Shown here: positions 37,239-47,617 of the stretch, piece after piece | Layout: each line of letters opens with the position of its first letter | Numbering within the stretch: the first letter of the stretch is position 1 | From: Leptospira ryugenii | GTDB taxonomy: Bacteria > Spirochaetota > Leptospiria > Leptospirales > Leptospiraceae | Assembly: GCF_003114855.1 (NCBI RefSeq) | Contig: NZ_BFBB01000007.1 | Location: 1 to 64,000, forward strand | Reading direction: 5' to 3' | DNA length: 64,000 bases | The notes under the pieces: generated by a model | The model's database searches: none | Told to the model about the DNA's origin: nothing | The model's input: the letters and a program-made list of their open reading frames with translations, nothing else | Program-made: the position numbers and the translations under genes

Positions 37239-38462
37239 ATGTTTGCTGATATGGTAAAACAATTCTTTAAATATATTTGCTTTGCCTGTTTTTTAGCAAT
37301 GATTGGATGCGGTGGCTCTACTTTTTTGGAGAAACATTGGAAGTTTCCCCTAGAGGAACAGGGGCCACCTCCCAAACATTTTACTGCCTTAGAAAAGGAA
37401 CTTGGTGCTAATGCCTGTGGTAACTGCCACCAAAAACAATTCCAAACATGGTCGGCAAGCCTCCATTCAAAATCTGTGGGAGGAGGCTTACGTTGGCAAA
37501 TGCCTTCCTTAGGGAAAGAAAAAGCAAAAGATTGCCTTTCTTGTCACAGCCCTCTCATGGAAACAAAACAATTGGTCTTGATGCAAGAAGGTTTGGAAAC
37601 CATGTATCCAGAATCTTGGAAGACCGTCTTTCTTCCAGGTAAAGAACAAAATCTGGGGATCCAGTGCGCAAGTTGTCATGTTAGAAAAAATATCCGCTAT
37701 GGACCTCCTCCCACAAAACAAAAAATAGATAATAATTCTCTTCCACACAATGGTTTCAAAGCCCAAGTAGAATTTGAATCTTCTCTCTTTTGCAAATCTT
37801 GTCATGAAAGTCCTGAAAGTTCAATGCGGATCAATGGCAAAGCAATGATGGAAACTTTTTCTGAATGGGAAAGTTCACACTTCGCCAAACAGGGCATTAC
37901 ATGCCAAAATTGTCATATGCCATCTCGAAACCATGAATGGAAAGGTATTCATGACCCATCCTATGTTCGGTCAGGAATAGAAACAAAATTTTTCGTTAAA
38001 CAAAATCAAGAAGGCCTATTGTTGGAGGGTAGTTTAACTTCAATGGCAATAGGTCATAAATTTCCAAGTTATGCGGTACCGAAGATCTATCTGAAACTCT
38101 ACCATTTACGGAGAAATGGTTCCAAAAAGCTTTTGGAGGAACAATTGATTGGTCGTCTTACAGATATTTTCCTTACAAAAGAATTCAGCGATACTCGATT
38201 GGAACCTGGTGAGACCATAAAAATCCGTTACCAATTGAAACGAGAGGAGTACCAAAAAGGAGATCAATTCGAATTTTTAATCAAAGTTTCACCCGATGAG
38301 TTGTATATTCGGATGTTCGAACACAATTTACAAAATGCAAACCAACTCGGACATTCTGAAACAGTACAAAGAACCCTCAGAGATTCTCTTGTTGAGAAAC
38401 AAAACTCTGATTATATTCTTACTTCTTTGATTGAGCCAGTGCCTGATCAACCTCGGCAATGA
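37239..38462 (+). CDS. Pentahaem cytochrome c lipoprotein
   Basis: The 407-residue product has a hydrophobic N-terminus with the lipobox AMIGC (C24) and five CxxCH motifs starting at C60, C99, C143, C185 and C222. The C-terminal half is haem-free, with AIGHKFPSYAVPKIYLKL matching the GH(Y/F)xP segment of the cytochrome at 27833. So the two are paralogues with different anchors. The start may be the ATG at 37239 or at 37251. Its last 44 bases overlap the end of the convergent metZ gene. Confidence 0.88.
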   Translation: MFADMVKQFFKYICFACFLAMIGCGGSTFLEKHWKFPLEEQGPPPKHFTALEKELGANACGNCHQKQFQTWSASLHSKSVGGGLRWQMPSLGKEKAKDCLSCHSPLMETKQLVLMQEGLETMYPESWKTVFLPGKEQNLGIQCASCHVRKNIRYGPPPTKQKIDNNSLPHNGFKAQVEFESSLFCKSCHESPESSMRINGKAMMETFSEWESSHFAKQGITCQNCHMPSRNHEWKGIHDPSYVRSGIETKFFVKQNQEGLLLEGSLTSMAIGHKFPSYAVPKIYLKLYHLRRNGSKKLLEEQLIGRLTDIFLTKEFSDTRLEPGETIKIRYQLKREEYQKGDQFEFLIKVSPDELYIRMFEHNLQNANQLGHSETVQRTLRDSLVEKQNSDYILTSLIEPVPDQPRQ

Positions 38463-39594
38463 TATCATCTATGTGCTCTAAACCAACAGAAACCCGAATG
38501 AGACCAGGTAAAATACCAACTGCCAATCTTTCCTCCTCTTGCATCTTTGCATGAGTGGTGGAAGCAGGATGGGTGATCGTTGTCCTAGCATCGCCAAGGT
38601 TTGCTGTCAACGAGAACCATTTCAGTGCATCCAAGAATTTTCTTCCCCGTTCCACACCACCTTTCACTACAAAGGTGACAATTCCACCACCTAGGCGCAT
38701 TTGTTTCTTTGCCAATGCATACTGTGGATGTGAGGGAAGGAAAGGATACTTTACTAGTTCTATTTCCGTATGTTTTTCAAGGAATTCCGCTAGCTTCAGA
38801 GCATTCTCCGAATGTTTTTCCATTCGAATAGAAAGAGTTTCCAAACTTTTGGAGATAACCCACGCATTCATTGGCGACAATGATGGGCCAGTTGCTCTTG
38901 CGATAAATCGAATTTCTTTGATCAAATCTGCTCGGCCAAGAACTGCACCTGCGATAACTCTACCTTGACCATCCAAAAACTTTGTACCAGAATGAACAAC
39001 AAGGTCGGCACCCCACTCTGCTGGTCTCTGAAGGTAGGGAGTACAAAAACAATTGTCAACGATCAAGATAAGATTTCTTTTTTTACAAAATGCAGAAATC
39101 CATTCTAGATCAATGATATCTAAAGCAGGATTTGAAGGAGTTTCTATATATACTAATTTTGTATTTGGCTGAACGGCCTCTTCCCATTGTTTTTCATTTC
39201 CAATATCTGCATAGGAGACTCCTACCTGAAATCTTGAGAAGATAAGATTTAAAACTTGGTGGGTAGATCCAAACAGTGACCTGGATGCTACAATATGATC
39301 ACCTGATTTCAGTAATGCGAACATTGAATTAAAGACTGCCGCCATCCCGGAAGCAAATGGCACACCGTCTTCCGTCTTTTCCAATTTAGCTAACTTCTGG
39401 ATGAGTTCTGTCGTATTTGGATTGGAAAACCGAGAGTACATGTTGCCTTGTTTTTCCTCGGCAAAAATAGCCCTTGCATCTTCAGCACTATCAAACAGAA
39501 AGCTAGAGGTTAGAAAGAGAGGAGTCGAATGCTCCTTTTGTTCCGTTTTGGGAGTTTGGATGCGAACGGCATCAGTTTCAAAATGATCAAACAT
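38419..39594 (-). CDS. metZ: O-succinylhomoserine sulfhydrylase (MetZ-type)
   Basis: This gamma-family PLP enzyme begins FDHFETDAVRIQTPKTEQ and has MYSRFSNPNTTELIQKLA, SGMAAVF, YIETPSNPALDIIDL and the PLP-lysine motif HSGTKFLDGQGR. It would make homocysteine from an activated homoserine and sulfide. The start is set at 39594, where GGAGGGAG sits just upstream of the ATG; a frame extension to 39636 is less likely. Close relatives (cystathionine gamma-synthase, methionine gamma-lyase) cannot be fully excluded. A CAATAT motif pair lies about 80 bases upstream. Confidence 0.85.
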   Translation of the reverse strand: MFDHFETDAVRIQTPKTEQKEHSTPLFLTSSFLFDSAEDARAIFAEEKQGNMYSRFSNPNTTELIQKLAKLEKTEDGVPFASGMAAVFNSMFALLKSGDHIVASRSLFGSTHQVLNLIFSRFQVGVSYADIGNEKQWEEAVQPNTKLVYIETPSNPALDIIDLEWISAFCKKRNLILIVDNCFCTPYLQRPAEWGADLVVHSGTKFLDGQGRVIAGAVLGRADLIKEIRFIARATGPSLSPMNAWVISKSLETLSIRMEKHSENALKLAEFLEKHTEIELVKYPFLPSHPQYALAKKQMRLGGGIVTFVVKGGVERGRKFLDALKWFSLTANLGDARTTITHPASTTHAKMQEEERLAVGILPGLIRVSVGLEHIDDIIAEVDQALAQSKK

Positions 39595-39673
39595 AACTCC
39601 CTCCAGGTTTTGGAACAGCCCTAGGATGACAGCCATTTTTTTAGATAATTTCTGCTATTCTAACACAAATCGT

Positions 39674-39694
39674 TCAATATAGCAGATATATTCA
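39674..39694. promoter_or_regulatory. CAATAT half-site pair upstream of metZ
   Basis: TCAATAT (39674-39680) and ATATTCA (39688-39694) face each other with a seven-base spacer, about 80 bases before metZ. The halves resemble those at 32720 and 56924, but the spacing is 12 bases shorter. Regulation by the same protein is speculative. Confidence 0.3.
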
Positions 39695-39701
39695 AAAAAA
39701 C

Positions 39702-40376
39702 TTAATCAATTTTCAAGATTGCTCCATCTTGCAAGTGGATGCGCTTCCCTGCGGCTGCCGCGTAATCAGGATCATGGGTTACAAAGACAATTGTGGTTTT
39801 GTCTTCTTTGTTAATCTTGCGAAAGATTTCCATCACCTTATCTCCATTTGTTGTATCCAAATTTCCCGTTGGTTCGTCGGCAAAAAGTATGCTTGGTTTT
39901 TGGATGAGAGCTCTTGCAATAGCTGTTCTTTGCTGTTCGCCACCTGACATTTGATTTGGGAATTTGTCTCGGCAATGGGAAAGAGAAAATTCATCCATTA
40001 GATATTCTGCATATTCTGTTGCTTGTTTGAGCGTCATGGATTTACGGGCTGGCATGGTTATATTTTCGAGTGCAGATAACTCAGGTAAAAGGTAATGAAA
40101 TTGAAATACAAACCCAAGGTCTTTGTTTCTCATCTCATGTTTTTCTATTTCTGATAAATCAGACCAAGACTTTCCTTTTATGAAGATCTTGCCTTGTGAA
40201 GGGCTATCCAAACCACTTAGGATGTACAATAAAGTTGATTTTCCAGAACCTGACTTGCCGATAAGAGCAGTAAATTCACCTTCCAAAATTTCCATAGATA
40301 TATTTTGTAAAATTATTTGTGGGGGATCACCAAAGGATTTCTGAATAGATTCCGCTTGTAGGACAACAGACATCAA
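39702..40376 (-). CDS. ABC transporter ATP-binding protein (LolD/MacB type)
   Basis: The 224-residue ATPase has Walker A GKSGSGKSTLLYIL, signature NQMSGGEQQRTAIARAL, Walker [14 protein letters not shown] and the H-loop VTHDPDYAAAAG. The family pairs with FtsX-fold permeases that work mechanically on envelope substrates. It overlaps the permease gene by four bases. With the permease and the HlyD-like protein it forms a three-gene export unit. Confidence 0.9.
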   Translation of the reverse strand: MMSVVLQAESIQKSFGDPPQIILQNISMEILEGEFTALIGKSGSGKSTLLYILSGLDSPSQGKIFIKGKSWSDLSEIEKHEMRNKDLGFVFQFHYLLPELSALENITMPARKSMTLKQATEYAEYLMDEFSLSHCRDKFPNQMSGGEQQRTAIARALIQKPSILFADEPTGNLDTTNGDKVMEIFRKINKEDKTTIVFVTHDPDYAAAAGKRIHLQDGAILKID

Positions 40377-41626
40377 ATTGTGCCTCTGATGATTTCAACG
40401 GGCGATAATTTACTCGCAAGCCTTGCGGGGATATAACTCGCGACCGTTGCACTTAGCATAGAAATACAAAATGCTTTCAAATAGATAAGCACATCCCAAG
40501 AAATTACCATCGTTCGAAGAACAGCCTTTGTTTCGCCTTTGCTATTTCCTAATGGAATACCCTCAATCATATAACAACCAAATGCGCCTAACAAGAGTCC
40601 CAAAATCCCACCAAGCAAACCTAATAATACTCCTTGGATTAAAAAGAGCATGATCGTATCTTTGCCATTAAATCCTATTGATCTTAGAATTGCGATCTCT
40701 CTTTTTTTCTGATTCACAACCATATTGAGTATATTGTAAATCCCAAATGCAACTACCAATATGATCGTAAAAGTAGTTGAGTTTCGTACGATATCTTGTG
40801 TTTTAAAGACGGATAGTATACTTTCATTTGCCTGGTCCCAACTTTCTACTTTATCTTTACTAATAAATGTCCAATCCTCTGCGATGTAGGAAGCTTCTCT
40901 CAAATTTTGGATTTTAACCAAAAGTTGAGAAACCTCTCCGCCAGATTGGGTAAGGTTTTGAACTGTAGAAAGTGAGGCATACGAAGAAACATCATCCACC
41001 AAACGATTACCAGTTTTAAGTTCTCCGATGATTTTAATGGGTGAAATTTTCCCCTTGGGAGAAAGAACTTGGATCGAATCACCCACTTTCCCACCCAATT
41101 TTGTAAGGATTCCCGAACCTAAAATGACCGAAGCACCGCCACGGCTAAGATCTTTGATTTTACATTCGAAAATATATGTTTCTAGATTAGTAACCTTGGT
41201 TTGTTTATTTGGATCGATTCCTATCAACCTAGCGGGAGAACTAGCCTTCCCATTTAAAAAAATGATTTCCCGACTTAGTTGAGGAGCATAGCCTACCACT
41301 CTTGGGTCATTGTCAAGTCTCTCCATCCATCCCATTATGTTTGTTAAACGTGTGTTGTCTGTTCGCCCAACAGGCGGTGTGATCCAGCGGATTTCCTTAC
41401 CTTCAAAAAAAACATCTTCAAAAGTTTTTGCCGAAATCACTTCATCTTTAGGAGATATTTTAATTTGCCCGTCAGAGTTTACCAATTGCTCCATGATCAC
41501 TTGCTGAAAGCCTAACATCATTCCAGAAAACATCACATAACCAGCGGTTCCCAAAAGAATGCCGAGTATGGTTAGAATGGTCTGCTGAGGCCTAGAAAGT
41601 ATTTGTCGGATTGCCAAAAAGTACAT
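40373..41626 (-). CDS. ABC transporter permease (MacB/FtsX type)
   Basis: The 417-residue permease has one N-terminal helix (RQILSRPQQTILTILGILLGTAGYVMFSG, in outline), a large periplasmic domain of about 230 residues and three C-terminal helices with VVNQKKREIAILRSIGFNGKDTIMLFLIQG (in outline). That is the FtsX/MacB layout. The partner adaptor lies immediately upstream. It may export a lipid, peptide or drug; the sequence does not decide which. Confidence 0.87.
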   Translation of the reverse strand: MYFLAIRQILSRPQQTILTILGILLGTAGYVMFSGMMLGFQQVIMEQLVNSDGQIKISPKDEVISAKTFEDVFFEGKEIRWITPPVGRTDNTRLTNIMGWMERLDNDPRVVGYAPQLSREIIFLNGKASSPARLIGIDPNKQTKVTNLETYIFECKIKDLSRGGASVILGSGILTKLGGKVGDSIQVLSPKGKISPIKIIGELKTGNRLVDDVSSYASLSTVQNLTQSGGEVSQLLVKIQNLREASYIAEDWTFISKDKVESWDQANESILSVFKTQDIVRNSTTFTIILVVAFGIYNILNMVVNQKKREIAILRSIGFNGKDTIMLFLIQGVLLGLLGGILGLLLGAFGCYMIEGIPLGNSKGETKAVLRTMVISWDVLIYLKAFCISMLSATVASYIPARLASKLSPVEIIRGTI

Positions 41627-41627
41627 A

Positions 41628-42401
41628 TCATTCGATACCTAACACAACTTCATCATTCTCTTTCAAATCACCTTCCAATAATTCGCCAAACTCTGAATTG
41701 ATAGCCCCAAGTTTTACGCTGACTTTTTCTTTTTTTCCATCTCGGTAACGAATCACCTTTCCCTTGGATATTGACTTAATTGGTACAAGTAAGACGTCTT
41801 TTTTATCGGCTACTTGGATGGCAACATCGGCTGTCATATCTGGTAATATACCATCGGGAAAAAGATCTGCATTGACGCGCACCATAAACTGTCCTTGGCT
41901 AGGATACACACGATCGACAATTCCTGAATAGGTATGTCCCCGCACCGATTCAAAACTAAATTGTACGATCTGCTTTGGGCGGATACGCATTGCGGATTCT
42001 TGGTCTAAAGAAACGAGTATATACAAATCATCCATATCCAAAATTTTCAGTATGGAAATACCAGGCATGACTAGTTCATCGTCTGACAAATTTAGGTTGG
42101 TAACTGTGCCCGAAAAAGGTGCACGAAAGATTATCCCCGAATCATTCTTGATCAAAGCCTCCCCTTTCTGAACACTTTTTCCTTCACTCACATAGATTTC
42201 TTTGATGGCGGCGGAGATTCCAAATTTTAGAGAGTATTCTTTCTCTGGTTTCACCGTTCCCAGAGCATAAACAACTTCCACAAGAGATCCCTTCTTGAGT
42301 ACGATAGTTTCTTTTTTTGAGGATCGAAAGATGAGTAAGCTAAGGAGAAGGATACCTAAGATTCCAAATAGAACCAAAAGAGGTTTGGATTTCCAATTCA
42401 T
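41628..42401 (-). CDS. HlyD/MacA-type periplasmic adaptor
   Basis: The start is set at 42401 (MNWKSKPLLVLFGILG), giving about 257 residues. The open frame extends to 42482 but includes a TTGACA promoter-like element. After an N-terminal membrane anchor come the biotinyl-lipoyl-like halves (AIKEIYVSEGKSVQKGEALIKND; GIIFRAPFSGTVTNLNLSDDE, in outline) and beta-barrel strands (QFMVRVNADLFPDGILPDMTADVAIQV, in outline). It lacks a long coiled-coil hairpin, so it is a compact adaptor. It probably links the ABC permease to an outer-membrane channel encoded elsewhere. Confidence 0.83.
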   Translation of the reverse strand: MNWKSKPLLVLFGILGILLLSLLIFRSSKKETIVLKKGSLVEVVYALGTVKPEKEYSLKFGISAAIKEIYVSEGKSVQKGEALIKNDSGIIFRAPFSGTVTNLNLSDDELVMPGISILKILDMDDLYILVSLDQESAMRIRPKQIVQFSFESVRGHTYSGIVDRVYPSQGQFMVRVNADLFPDGILPDMTADVAIQVADKKDVLLVPIKSISKGKVIRYRDGKKEKVSVKLGAINSEFGELLEGDLKENDEVVLGIE

Positions 42402-42515
42402 ACTCCAAGAAGACTTTAATTTCCCTTTTGCGAATAGTGAAAAATTAACCCTTGGGAATATACTTAGGTTGATTATTGTCAATCAGATGCAGAAAAGTTT
42501 GATCTGTTTTGCTAC

Positions 42516-43802
42516 TTATCTAAGTACAAAAACACATTCGGCTTCTTGGTTGGCTTTATGGATCACTTTATGTAATGTGACATCAACAAATTGCCCAATT
42601 TGAAGATAATTTGCAGAGGAAGACTCTTGTAAATAGCCCTTCAAATAATTGTCGGTCACCAAACGTCCGTCTGACTCAAGTATAGCTTCTGATTTTGTCC
42701 CAAGCATCTTTTGCGCATAGGAAAGATTAAGCCTAGAACTCAGATCCATAAGTTCTAAAACTCTCCTTTTTTTAACATCTCCCGGGATAGGGTCTCCCAT
42801 TGCCTCAGCACTTGTCCCTCGGCGTACGGAATACGGAAACGCATGGATCTTTGCAAATTGTAGGTCAGTTAAAATACGTTTTGTATCTTCAAAGGCTTCC
42901 TCAGTTTCATTTGGAAAACCTACGATTACGTCTGTCCCTAAAAAAAGTCCGGGAATTTTTTCTTTTGCCTTTTCTATTCTTTGGATAAAGGATTGAGGGT
43001 GGTAGGTACGTTTCATAGATTTTAGCACATCTCTGTTTCCACTTTGGATGGGAACATGTAAGAATTTACAAAACCTGGGGTGTTGCATCAAATCAATCAA
43101 ACCTTCACCTACATCAGGCGGTTCAATGGAAGACAAACGGATTCTTGAATACTCGAGTATCTTCAGAATATCTTCTAGAAGTTTGACAAAGCCTTTTTCT
43201 CCGGATGACAGCCTATACCAGCCCAAATTAACGCCCGTTAACTGAATTTCGCCAACACCATTATCTTGTAGATACTTAATTTGATCTAAAACATCATCGT
43301 AGTTACGACTGACACCAAGACCCCTTGCAGACGGGATTTTACAATAAGAACATTTTCGATTGCAGCCATCTTGGATTTTTAAGTAAGCTCGTGTATGTCC
43401 TTCAGGTAAAACGTTGGAATACGAAAATCGATCACCTATCAAAGATTCATTTACTTGGGCGCCATGAACGTCGGCTACAATCCGATCAGGTAAAATACTT
43501 TTTTGATGATTACCATATACAGCAGTGACACCTGGAATCGCTGAAATAATTTCTTTATCTGTCTCAGCATAACAACCTGTTACATACACTTTTGCACCAG
43601 GGTTGGTTCGAATTGCATTTCTGATGATATTTCTATTCTTTACGTCGGCTTTGTTGGTTACCGTGCAAGTATTCACGATAATAACATTTGCTTCTTCATT
43701 GGAATCTGCTAAGGAAAATCCCTTTTCTTTTAGAATTGAAAAAAGCCCATCTGTCTCGAAAAAATTGAGACGACATCCTAATGTATGAAATTTTATTTTC
43801 AC
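42516..43802 (-). CDS. mtaB: tRNA t6A37 methylthiotransferase MtaB
   Basis: The 428-residue radical-SAM enzyme has the N-terminal methylthiotransferase domain with cluster cysteines C10, C46 and C77 (TLGCRLN, VNTCTVT, VTGCYAE). The radical-SAM motif CNRKCSYC supplies C147, C151 and C154. A short TRAM-like domain ends the protein. The N-terminal [15 protein letters not shown] is typical of MtaB rather than MiaB or RimO. It converts t6A to ms2t6A at position 37 of some tRNAs. It overlaps the upstream TPR gene by four bases. Confidence 0.92.
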   Translation of the reverse strand: MKIKFHTLGCRLNFFETDGLFSILKEKGFSLADSNEEANVIIVNTCTVTNKADVKNRNIIRNAIRTNPGAKVYVTGCYAETDKEIISAIPGVTAVYGNHQKSILPDRIVADVHGAQVNESLIGDRFSYSNVLPEGHTRAYLKIQDGCNRKCSYCKIPSARGLGVSRNYDDVLDQIKYLQDNGVGEIQLTGVNLGWYRLSSGEKGFVKLLEDILKILEYSRIRLSSIEPPDVGEGLIDLMQHPRFCKFLHVPIQSGNRDVLKSMKRTYHPQSFIQRIEKAKEKIPGLFLGTDVIVGFPNETEEAFEDTKRILTDLQFAKIHAFPYSVRRGTSAEAMGDPIPGDVKKRRVLELMDLSSRLNLSYAQKMLGTKSEAILESDGRLVTDNYLKGYLQESSSANYLQIGQFVDVTLHKVIHKANQEAECVFVLR

Positions 43803-44575
43803 GCCGAAGGAAGTGCTTTGATCCTTTTTTCGTTTTCTAAGATTGTAGGATCATCCTCTTTCAATTGTAAGGCCTTTTGGATGCATTGTTTTGCCTCCTC
43901 TAAATAGGAGACCGCATCCTTTTTTTTGCCCAATTTTAAGTTTTGGCGGTAAAGGGCTTCTTGGACGAGAGCGAGGTTATTCCAGATTCCGGAAGAAGAG
44001 TCATTGATGCTTGCCGCCCATCTTAAACTAACATCTGCTTTTTCATAACTTTTCAAAGAGTAATAGATTTTACCTTCTAACTCAAGGAATCGTACATCGT
44101 TGGGATGATTAGCCTTTGCTTTTTCTATTTGCGATAGAGCGGTTTTACCTGCTCCTTTTTCTGCCAAAGCAAGAGCGTAAAAATACCTCATCTCCGCATT
44201 GTTTGGATAGGTAGGAATGAACTTTTCACAGAGTTCTATGAGTGCCTTCCATTTTTGAAATTTTGCAAGGATTCCGAGCAAATTGGCCGCGAGGTTTTCA
44301 TCCTCTGGCTTCCTCTTTCTGGCTTCCTGGATAAAATTATATGCATTTTCATAATCATTTAACTTTTCATAATTATAGGCAAGGAGAGCATAACTTTCGT
44401 AAGTCGCCTTACCTTGTTCTAAAAGACTCTTCAACAATTCAACTGATTTGCTGTAATTTTTTAGTTTGTATTCTTCCACCGCCTGAAAATAGGAAGAACC
44501 GCTAACGGTATTTTCTTGGGCAGGGAGTTGCGAACAGAATAGTACTGCAACAATAAGGGCTAATATATGTTTCAT
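43799..44575 (-). CDS. Exported TPR protein
   Basis: The 258-residue protein has a signal peptide ([17 protein letters not shown]) and at least five tetratricopeptide repeats ([50 protein letters not shown]). TPRs build scaffolds for protein contacts, so a periplasmic adaptor role is likely but unspecific. It follows the small membrane-protein gene by four bases and is coupled to mtaB. Confidence 0.75.
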   Translation of the reverse strand: MKHILALIVAVLFCSQLPAQENTVSGSSYFQAVEEYKLKNYSKSVELLKSLLEQGKATYESYALLAYNYEKLNDYENAYNFIQEARKRKPEDENLAANLLGILAKFQKWKALIELCEKFIPTYPNNAEMRYFYALALAEKGAGKTALSQIEKAKANHPNDVRFLELEGKIYYSLKSYEKADVSLRWAASINDSSSGIWNNLALVQEALYRQNLKLGKKKDAVSYLEEAKQCIQKALQLKEDDPTILENEKRIKALPSA

Positions 44576-44579
44576 AAAA

Positions 44580-45008
44580 TCAATCCGAAGGGACGCCGAT
44601 CGAGTTGGGATTCACCTGGTCGATGCGAGAGTGGTAAGGCTCAATAGGGTCTATGTATACAAAGACGCTAGCCGCCTGAGAAAGCAAGAAATGTTCTATA
44701 TGTTCTTCTGTTATGATTTCGCTTCCATTGATAAAAAGGGAAGGAATTGAATTTTTCCCTAACAAAAGGTGAAACTCTTCTGCCGGCAAAAAATCTTCTA
44801 AGTTTAAATAGCCTGAGCCATAGTACAAACCCGATTGAAAGTAGTACTTGTAATGCACTTTAACTTCAGGCAAAACCAGATTGGGCTCAATAGTCCCAAT
44901 CTGGATCCGCTCAATGGAGGCCAAGGTCCTGATCTTTCTCAATTGAAACCACATCTTCCTAACAAAGAAGTAGGAGAAGAGAAACAAAAGAGGAAAGATA
45001 ATCAACAT
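44580..45008 (-). CDS. Hypothetical membrane protein (DUF3592-like)
   Basis: The 142-residue protein has one N-terminal membrane helix (MLIIFPLLFLFSYFFV) followed by a region faintly resembling DUF3592: IGTIEPNLVLPEVKVHYKYYFQSGLYYGSGYL (in outline), then a Pro-rich phrase IDPIEPYHSRID near the end. The family assignment is tentative. The gene lies four bases after clpC. Confidence 0.5.
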   Translation of the reverse strand: MLIIFPLLFLFSYFFVRKMWFQLRKIRTLASIERIQIGTIEPNLVLPEVKVHYKYYFQSGLYYGSGYLNLEDFLPAEEFHLLLGKNSIPSLFINGSEIITEEHIEHFLLSQAASVFVYIDPIEPYHSRIDQVNPNSIGVPSD

Positions 45009-45012
45009 CCAC

Positions 45013-47556
45013 TTACACGAGAGCTAGGTCTTTTCTTTCCTCATTGGAGGAAGAATCGTCATCGCGTTTCACGGGCTCCTTGTAATCGGTCCATGGGCTT
45101 TCCGCAAAAGTCAGTTTACCTTCGACCAAATCAACCTGGATACGTGTCGGGTTGTCATAGACACCTTTCAAGGATTGAATGGCCATGTAATCCTCTAACT
45201 CTCTTTGGAACACTCTGCGGAGTGGTCTTGCACCATAATTTTGGTCATAACCAATTGTTGCAAAGTGCTCTTTTGCTGGCGATGTCAGTTCAACGAGAAC
45301 CTTTTTCTCTGTTAGGCGTTTGTTGAAGTCTTTCAACATGATGTCGACTATCGAAACAATTTCCTCTTTTTTGAGTGGTGCAAAGTATACCACCTCATCC
45401 ACACGGTTCAAGAACTCTGGATTGAAATGTTTCTTTAATTGCTCTCTTGCCTGTTCAGCCTTATATTGCTCTCGTTCCGCCTCAAAATCTTCGAATCCCA
45501 ATCGTCCACCTTTGGAAATTTCTTTGGCAGCGATATTGGAAGTCATGATGATGATTGTGTCACGGAAGTTGACCTTTCGCCCTTTTGTATCCGTTAGGTT
45601 CCCTTCTTCCATGATCTGAAGCAAAATATTAAACAGGTCATGGTGTGCCTTTTCAATCTCATCCAGAAGGATCAAACTATAAGGTTTTCGCCTCACGAAC
45701 TCTGTCAACTGGCCACCATCATCATAACCTACGTAACCAGGAGGAGCTCCGATCAAACGTGAAACCGCATGTGGCTCCATATATTCAGACATATCAATGC
45801 GAAGCATCGAATCTTCGGAACCAAACAATTGCTCAGCGAGAGCCTTGGCCAACTCTGTTTTACCAACACCTGTTGGTCCGAGAAAGATAAAGGAGCCAGT
45901 AGGTCTCTTTTCGCTCTTCAAACCAGTTCTAGATCGTCTCACGGCACGTGCCACTTTTTCGATGGCTTCTGTCTGCCCAACAATTCGCTCTTTGATGACG
46001 GTTTCCAAACTTAAGAGTTTTACGTTCTCTGTTTGTTCCATTTTTTTCAATGGAATTCCAGTCCATAAGCTAATCACGGACAGAATGTCCTCTTCTTCGA
46101 TAGAGACAGCATAGCCTTCGATGCGCTCTTGCCATTGTTTGATTTTCTCTTCGAGTAGAATCTTTTTGCGGTTAACATCATCACGAACTGCTGCTGCTTT
46201 TTCATACTCTTGAGCTCTGACCAAATCTTCCTTTTTTACAGAAAGTGTTTTGATTTCTTCCTCAATTTCCTTGATTTCAGTTGGCCTTTGGCAATTTGCC
46301 AATCTCGCCTTTGCACCTGCTTCATCGATGATATCAATTGCTTTGTCAGGTAAAAATCGATCGTTGATGTACCTATGTGACATTTTTACTGCTTGCTCTA
46401 AGGCTTTCGCAGAGTAACGAACTTTGTGGTGAGCTTCATATGCTTTTTTAAGTCCATCCAAGATCAAAATTGCATCATCAACCGAAGGCTCTGCAACTTT
46501 TACCATTTGGAACCTGCGTTCTAAGGCAGAATCTTTTTCGATGTACTTTCTGTACTCATTGTTGGTAGTTGCACCAATGCACTGCAGTTCGCCTCGAGCC
46601 AATGCAGGTTTCAAGATATTTGCTGCATCCACAGCACCTTCAGCAGCTCCCGCTCCAATCAAAGTGTGTAGCTCATCTATGAAGATGATGATATTTTGAG
46701 AAGATACAATTTCTTTCATGATCTTTTTCAATCGCTCTTCGAACTCACCTCGGTATTTTGTGCCAGCGATCAAACTTGCTAAATCAAGAGATAACACTCG
46801 TTTTTCGAAAAGTAAATCGGGAACTAGTTTATCAACCACTGCTTGGGCCAAACCTTCCACGATGGCTGTTTTTCCCACTCCAGATTCGCCTACAAGAACT
46901 GGATTGTTTTTTGTTTTCCTAGAAAGGATTTGAATGACTCTTTCGATTTCTTTCGCTCGGCCAATCACAGGATCCAATTTCTTTTCACGTGCAAGCTGTG
47001 TAAGATCGCGGGCAAACTCATCCAAAATTGGTGTTTTACTTTTTTCCTGTCTAGGAGGAGTTGCCGTCTGTTGCTGAGATTGTTGGCCACTCGGATTGGA
47101 GCCAACTGCACTTGCAGGAGGTGCACCGAGTAAACGTAAAATCTCTGACTTGATTACATTGTAATTTACACTAAAAGAGGATAGAGAACTTCCTGCAATG
47201 TTGTTGTTGTCTCGCAAAAGAGCGAGTAATATGTGTTCGGTGCCAACGTAATTATGTTTGAGTCTCTTTGCTTCTTCTTTAGAAACCTCAATCATTTTCT
47301 GGTATTTGTCTTGGCCTTGGGAAACATCTAAAAGGAGGGCCCCACCATTTTCTCTAGTGCGCTTCTCTACTTCCTTTTTTAGCTCATTTAGATTGATATT
47401 GAGGTTGGTTAGGATTTTAATCGCAACCGAGTCCTCTTCTCTTAGTAAACCCAAAAGAATGTGTTCAGGTCCGATAAAATCAGATCCTAATCGTTTTGCC
47501 TCATCTTGGGCGATTTCGTTGATGACTCGTTTTGCTCTTTTTGTGAACTCCAACAT
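45013..47556 (-). CDS. clpC: ATP-dependent Clp protease ATPase subunit ClpC
   Basis: The 847-residue protein has two N-terminal Clp repeats (to about residue 145). It then has AAA+ domain 1 with Walker A GESGVGKT at 223-230, a middle domain with a UVR motif ([17 protein letters not shown]), and AAA+ domain 2 with Walker A GPTGVGKT near 557. It unfolds proteins for ClpP. In Bacillus the N-domain recognises phosphoarginine tags made by McsB. A GGAAGG ribosome-binding site lies before the ATG. The upstream neighbour carries McsA- and McsB-like sequence, which makes the pairing notable. Confidence 0.96.
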   Translation of the reverse strand: MLEFTKRAKRVINEIAQDEAKRLGSDFIGPEHILLGLLREEDSVAIKILTNLNINLNELKKEVEKRTRENGGALLLDVSQGQDKYQKMIEVSKEEAKRLKHNYVGTEHILLALLRDNNNIAGSSLSSFSVNYNVIKSEILRLLGAPPASAVGSNPSGQQSQQQTATPPRQEKSKTPILDEFARDLTQLAREKKLDPVIGRAKEIERVIQILSRKTKNNPVLVGESGVGKTAIVEGLAQAVVDKLVPDLLFEKRVLSLDLASLIAGTKYRGEFEERLKKIMKEIVSSQNIIIFIDELHTLIGAGAAEGAVDAANILKPALARGELQCIGATTNNEYRKYIEKDSALERRFQMVKVAEPSVDDAILILDGLKKAYEAHHKVRYSAKALEQAVKMSHRYINDRFLPDKAIDIIDEAGAKARLANCQRPTEIKEIEEEIKTLSVKKEDLVRAQEYEKAAAVRDDVNRKKILLEEKIKQWQERIEGYAVSIEEEDILSVISLWTGIPLKKMEQTENVKLLSLETVIKERIVGQTEAIEKVARAVRRSRTGLKSEKRPTGSFIFLGPTGVGKTELAKALAEQLFGSEDSMLRIDMSEYMEPHAVSRLIGAPPGYVGYDDGGQLTEFVRRKPYSLILLDEIEKAHHDLFNILLQIMEEGNLTDTKGRKVNFRDTIIIMTSNIAAKEISKGGRLGFEDFEAEREQYKAEQAREQLKKHFNPEFLNRVDEVVYFAPLKKEEIVSIVDIMLKDFNKRLTEKKVLVELTSPAKEHFATIGYDQNYGARPLRRVFQRELEDYMAIQSLKGVYDNPTRIQVDLVEGKLTFAESPWTDYKEPVKRDDDSSSNEERKDLALV

Positions 47557-47617
47557 GCCGCACCCTTCCTTTATTACTTAGACGAACGTCCGGGATTCCC
47601 TCTTGAACCGTACCGAC

